Source: an uncultured Bacilli bacterium
Lineage (GTDB): Bacteria > Bacillota_I > Bacilli_A > RF39 > UBA660
Assembly: GCA_934148875.1 (NCBI GenBank)
Contig: CAKPDJ010000029.1
Span: 1-17,040, forward strand
Length of the DNA: 17,040 bases
Direction: 5' to 3'
How positions within the stretch are numbered: position 1 is the stretch's first letter; each line of letters starts with the position of its first letter. A program made the translations under genes and the position numbers. Shown here piece by piece: positions 14,755-17,040 of the stretch. The notes beneath the pieces were generated by a model, which saw only the letters and a list, made by a program, of their open reading frames with translations, made no database searches and had not been told where the DNA came from.

Positions 14755-14874
14755 GATAAAATATTGATTAAGAATAATTTTGTGAAAGAGTATGAAAGAC
14801 TTAAATAAAAAAGAAACATTCCAAAATCAGCAGAATTAAACATAGAAAAATTAAATCAATTAAATAATAAATAA
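14755..14874 (+). pseudogene. Decayed tandem stub of the Rpn gene's 3' region
   Basis: From 14755 the sequence reads DKILIKNNFVKEYE, matching DKISIGDDFVKEYE inside the intact gene (14464-14505). An 11-base deletion then shifts the frame, after which DLNKKETFQNQ matches DLNNQETFQSF. A larger deletion joins this to ELNIEKLNQLNNK with a stop at 14872-14874, like the family's GLSIEDIKKLEG tail. It is a broken partial duplicate, not an expressed gene. Confidence 0.7.
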
Positions 14875-14884
14875 AATAAGTTAT

Positions 14885-14913
14885 TCGACAAATTTTAAAG
14901 TTTATCATATAAT
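14885..14913 (+). promoter_or_regulatory. Sigma-A-type promoter of glmS
   Basis: TCGACA (14885-14890, 5 of 6 matches to the -35) and a consensus TATAAT (14908-14913) are exactly 17 bases apart. The expected start near 14920 places the whole ribozyme in the leader. Confidence 0.8.
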
Positions 14914-14949
14914 GTAGTAAAGCTTTATTATAGAAAGGATAGAATAAAG

Positions 14950-15041
14950 TTAGCGCCAGGTCCTATATGGATGACGAGGATAGTAACTATCGAAATATTC
15001 GGCGGATGTTACTACGCAATAATGGAAACGTTAGAATTATT
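14950..15041 (+). ncRNA. glmS ribozyme: glmS ribozyme (GlcN6P-activated self-cleaving riboswitch)
   Basis: The conserved core is plain: AGCGCCAG (14952-14959), GACGAGGATAGT (14973-14984), TATCGAA (14988-14994), TTCGGCGGATG (14998-15008), with stem TAGTAAC/GTTACTA closing around it. Cleavage is expected between A14952 and G14953. GlcN6P acts as the cofactor, and the cut glmS message is then degraded, so enzyme product represses its own synthesis. The 3' domain seems short, with only AATAAT/ATTATT (15018-15023 and 15036-15041) after the core, so the total of about 90 bases is smaller than the Bacillus examples. Just before the cut site AGCTTTATT (14921-14929) can pair with AATAAAGTT (14943-14951). 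Confidence 0.93.
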
Positions 15042-15077
15042 AAAAAAGCAAAATCAATATTGTAACAAAAAATAATT

Positions 15078-15106
15078 CTCCATATTTTTTTGTATGGAGG
15101 TTTTTT
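15078..15106 (+). promoter_or_regulatory. Terminator-like hairpin that sequesters the glmS ribosome binding site
   Basis: CTCCATA (15078-15084) pairs perfectly with TATGGAG (15093-15099) across an 8-base, mostly T loop and is followed by GTTTTTT (15100-15106), which has the form of an intrinsic terminator. GGAGG (15096-15100), the only ribosome binding site for the ATG at 15109, lies mostly in the 3' arm. Folding would reduce transcription into glmS, or its translation, or both. Confidence 0.6.
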
Positions 15107-15108
15107 AT

Positions 15109-16887
15109 ATGTGTGGAATTATTGGGTATATTGGAAAAGATAAATGTATACCTAACATCATTAGTGGTTTAGAATCACTTGAATATAGGGGATACGACAG
15201 TAGTGGTATTGCCTATATGATAAATAATAAAATAAAAATTAAAAAAGAAGTAGGAAAGATAGCTAATTTAAAAGAAATAATTAATATGGATGAAGAAAGC
15301 TATTTAGGAATTGGTCATACTAGATGGGCAACACATGGAAAACCATGTAAAATAAATAGTCACCCCCATCAAAGTGGTAAAGTAGCACTTGTTCATAACG
15401 GTATTATTGAAAATTATGAAGAATTAAAAAAGAAAATAAAAGATTATAGTTATGTTAGTGAAACTGATAGTGAAGTTGTAGCGGCTTTAATTGATTATCT
15501 ATATAATAACGATAATAATATGATTAAGATATTAAATAGTCTAAAAGATTATTTAATAGGAAGTTATGCTTTGGGAATATTAATAGAAGGTGAAGATAAG
15601 TTATATGCTATTCGTAAAAATAGTCCCTTAATTATTGGTGTAAGTGAAAATGGTAATTTTATAGCCAGTGATGTACCAGCTATTTTAAAATATACTAATA
15701 AGTATTATTTATTAGATAATGATGAATACGCTATTTTAGAAAAAGATAAAGTAACTATCTATAATGATGAAAAAGTAATAAATAAAGAATTACTTACTTT
15801 TGAGGGTAACATCGATAGTGCTATGAAAAATGGCTATGATCATTTTATGCTAAAGGAAATTTATGAACAAAAAGATGTAATCACAAAAACAATCAATAAA
15901 TATTTAAATATTAATGAATTAAAAGCATTGCTAACGGGTTTAGAAGATTATACAGGTATTGATATTATTGGTTGTGGTAGTAGTTATCATGTAGGCCTAG
16001 TTGGTAAAAGTTTAATTACTAAATATGGAAAAATACCAGTAAATGTAGAAATCGCATCAGAATATCGTTATACTGAACATTTTTATACTAAGAAGCATTT
16101 AATAATCTTAATCAGTCAATCAGGTGAAACGGCAGATAGTTTAGCCGTCTTAAGACAAGTAAAAGAAAAAAATATTGATACCTTAGCCATAGTAAATGTA
16201 TTAGGTTCATCTATTGCTAGGGAGGCAGATAAAGTTATTTATACAAAGGCAGGGCCCGAAATATCAGTAGCTACAACTAAAGCTTTTTCTTGTCAATTTA
16301 TTGTTTTGTCTTTGATAGCATTTTATTTGGGATTAAAAAATAATTTGATAGAAGAAAATGATATAAAATTATATAACGAATTAGAAACAGAAATAACCAA
16401 AGTTTTGGCAGATACTAACGATATAAAAGAAGTAGCTAATATGATACATAATAAAAAAGATATTTTCTATTTAGGAAGAAAGATTGATTATAGCTTATGT
16501 ATGGAGGCATCTCTTAAGTTAAAAGAAGTAAGTTATTTACATAGTGAAGTTTATGCCGCGGGTGAATTAAAACATGGTACTATTAGTTTAATTGAGGAAG
16601 ACACTCCAGTAGTTAGTATTATAACCGATGATCTAATAGCCTTAAAAACACTTAGTAATATCAAAGAAGTATGTGCTAGAGGTGCTATGAGTATTATTAT
16701 TAGTAATCAAAACATAGATGATAAAAGTATTTATAAAAAACTAATTACAGTACCAAAAGTATCAGAGTTTATAGAACCTATTTTAGTAATAATCAAATGT
16801 CAACTCATCGCTTATTACGTAGCTAAAACTAATGGTTGTGACATTGATAAACCAAGAAATCTTGCTAAAAGTGTAACTGTAGAATAA
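15109..16887 (+). CDS. glmS: Glutamine--fructose-6-phosphate aminotransferase (isomerizing)
   Basis: GlmS converts fructose-6-phosphate and glutamine to glucosamine-6-phosphate, the first committed step to UDP-GlcNAc and wall precursors, in the cytoplasm. The start is the ATG at 15109 because the catalytic cysteine must be residue 2 (MCGIIGYIG); the in-frame ATG at 15094 would bury it and lies in the hairpin. The protein has 592 residues, normal for the family. The glutaminase domain has RGYDSSGIA, HTRWATHGKP (70-79), HNGIIENY (96-103) and ETDSE (118-122). Two SIS sugar-isomerase domains follow YDHFMLKEIYEQ, with GCGSSYHVG (288-296), ISQSGETADSLA, GPEISVATTKAF, then YLGRKIDYSLCMEASLKLKE, HSEVYAAGELKHG and the C-terminal KPRNLAKSVTVE. 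It is controlled by the upstream ribozyme. Element copies lie on both sides. Confidence 0.98.
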   Translation: MCGIIGYIGKDKCIPNIISGLESLEYRGYDSSGIAYMINNKIKIKKEVGKIANLKEIINMDEESYLGIGHTRWATHGKPCKINSHPHQSGKVALVHNGIIENYEELKKKIKDYSYVSETDSEVVAALIDYLYNNDNNMIKILNSLKDYLIGSYALGILIEGEDKLYAIRKNSPLIIGVSENGNFIASDVPAILKYTNKYYLLDNDEYAILEKDKVTIYNDEKVINKELLTFEGNIDSAMKNGYDHFMLKEIYEQKDVITKTINKYLNINELKALLTGLEDYTGIDIIGCGSSYHVGLVGKSLITKYGKIPVNVEIASEYRYTEHFYTKKHLIILISQSGETADSLAVLRQVKEKNIDTLAIVNVLGSSIAREADKVIYTKAGPEISVATTKAFSCQFIVLSLIAFYLGLKNNLIEENDIKLYNELETEITKVLADTNDIKEVANMIHNKKDIFYLGRKIDYSLCMEASLKLKEVSYLHSEVYAAGELKHGTISLIEEDTPVVSIITDDLIALKTLSNIKEVCARGAMSIIISNQNIDDKSIYKKLITVPKVSEFIEPILVIIKCQLIAYYVAKTNGCDIDKPRNLAKSVTVE

Positions 16888-17040
16888 AAATAAAAATTTA
16901 TATATTTTTATGAATTGAATAGAATTTATAAAACCAATTTTAAAAATTTCTTATAAAGAAAAATTAAAATTGGTTTTTGTTTTGGCTTAAATTTATAAAA
17001 TTGGTCATTTGCTAGATAATTTTTAATCTGCTATTATGAG
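16886..17040 (+). repeat. 155-base left-end repeat of the Rpn element, copy C (continues outside)
   Basis: The block is identical to 13743-13897 at 154 of 155 positions and begins in the glmS stop codon. It contains the same hairpin and the same promoter (TTGCTA 17009-17014, TATTAT 17032-17037). By analogy an Rpn gene should start about 18 bases beyond the window end. Confidence 0.9.
16930..16979 (+). terminator. Terminator hairpin after glmS, supplied by the element repeat
   Basis: This is the same perfect 14-bp stem as at 13787-13834 (arms 16930-16943 and 16964-16977) with a T-run. It lies 42 bases after the glmS stop codon, and no other terminator is seen for glmS. Confidence 0.85.

Larger units (their letters stand above)
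13743..14797 (+). mobile_element. Rpn-family repeated element, copy B (boundaries approximate)
   Basis: The unit comprises the left-end repeat, the Rpn-like gene, and a 3' segment shared with copy A up to about 14797 (286 in copy A). No terminal inverted repeats or clear target-site duplications were found, so it is not a classical insertion sequence. Repeated copies at window start, here, and at window end show that the unit has been copied around the genome. Confidence 0.6.

Noticed and set aside
13743..14874. Classical IS element with terminal inverted repeats
   Set aside because: No matching inverted ends or target-site duplications could be found; the only strong inverted repeat is the internal terminator hairpin.
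15094..15108. ATG at 15094 as the GlmS start
   Set aside because: It would add five residues before MCGIIG, blocking the N-terminal catalytic cysteine, and has no ribosome binding site; GGAGG fits the ATG at 15109.

Overview
This is a very A+T-rich stretch of a Gram-positive-type (Firmicutes/Bacilli-like) chromosome, read with the standard bacterial code. Several things point to an uncultured or gut-associated low-GC Firmicute: AT-biased codons, AGGAG-type ribosome binding sites, a glmS ribozyme, LCP, PASTA and LTA-synthase-like envelope proteins, a dockerin module, and repeated Rpn/PD-(D/E)XK 'transposase' genes. I cannot name the species from sequence alone.

Layout. (1) 1-290: the 3' end of an Rpn-family nuclease gene (element copy A). 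(2) 417-2404, minus strand: an LCP (LytR-CpsA-Psr) protein followed by a small unrecognised membrane protein, read from a strong promoter at 2399-2427. (3) 2531-5966, plus strand, divergent from the LCP gene: a secreted dockerin-bearing glucosaminidase and, 14 bases later, a membrane-anchored protein with Ig-like/cadherin-like folds. (4) 6000-6371: a small unknown protein whose ribosome binding site and start codon lie in the loop of the preceding terminator hairpin. It converges on (5), 6368-7879 minus, a membrane protein with six PASTA-like repeats and no kinase domain. (6) 8053-9951 plus: an LTA-synthase-like phosphoglycerol transferase with its own promoter and terminator. (7) 10098-13750 plus: three overlapping or abutting genes for surface polysaccharide (GT-C-like membrane protein, O-antigen ligase/polymerase-like protein, GT2 glycosyltransferase), preceded by what looks like a relic of another GT2 N-terminus. 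(8) 13743-14874: Rpn element copy B, with a 155-base left-end repeat carrying a terminator hairpin and a promoter, an intact 276-aa nuclease gene, and a decayed tandem stub of its own 3' end. (9) 14885-16887: glmS with promoter, ribozyme and an adjacent terminator-like hairpin that holds the Shine-Dalgarno sequence. (10) 16886-17040: the left-end repeat again, opening element copy C, which continues outside the window.

How it fits together. Nearly every non-mobile gene acts on the cell envelope. GlmS makes glucosamine-6-phosphate, the entry to wall precursors. The GT-C, ligase and GT2 proteins would build a surface glycan, the LCP protein would attach glycopolymer to peptidoglycan, and the LtaS-like enzyme would make or decorate a polyglycerolphosphate-type polymer. 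The PASTA protein would sense or bind peptidoglycan, and the glucosaminidase would cut it. The dockerin/membrane-anchored pair is the best candidate for an undescribed small system. The repeated Rpn elements bracket the window and sit exactly at the 3' ends of host genes.
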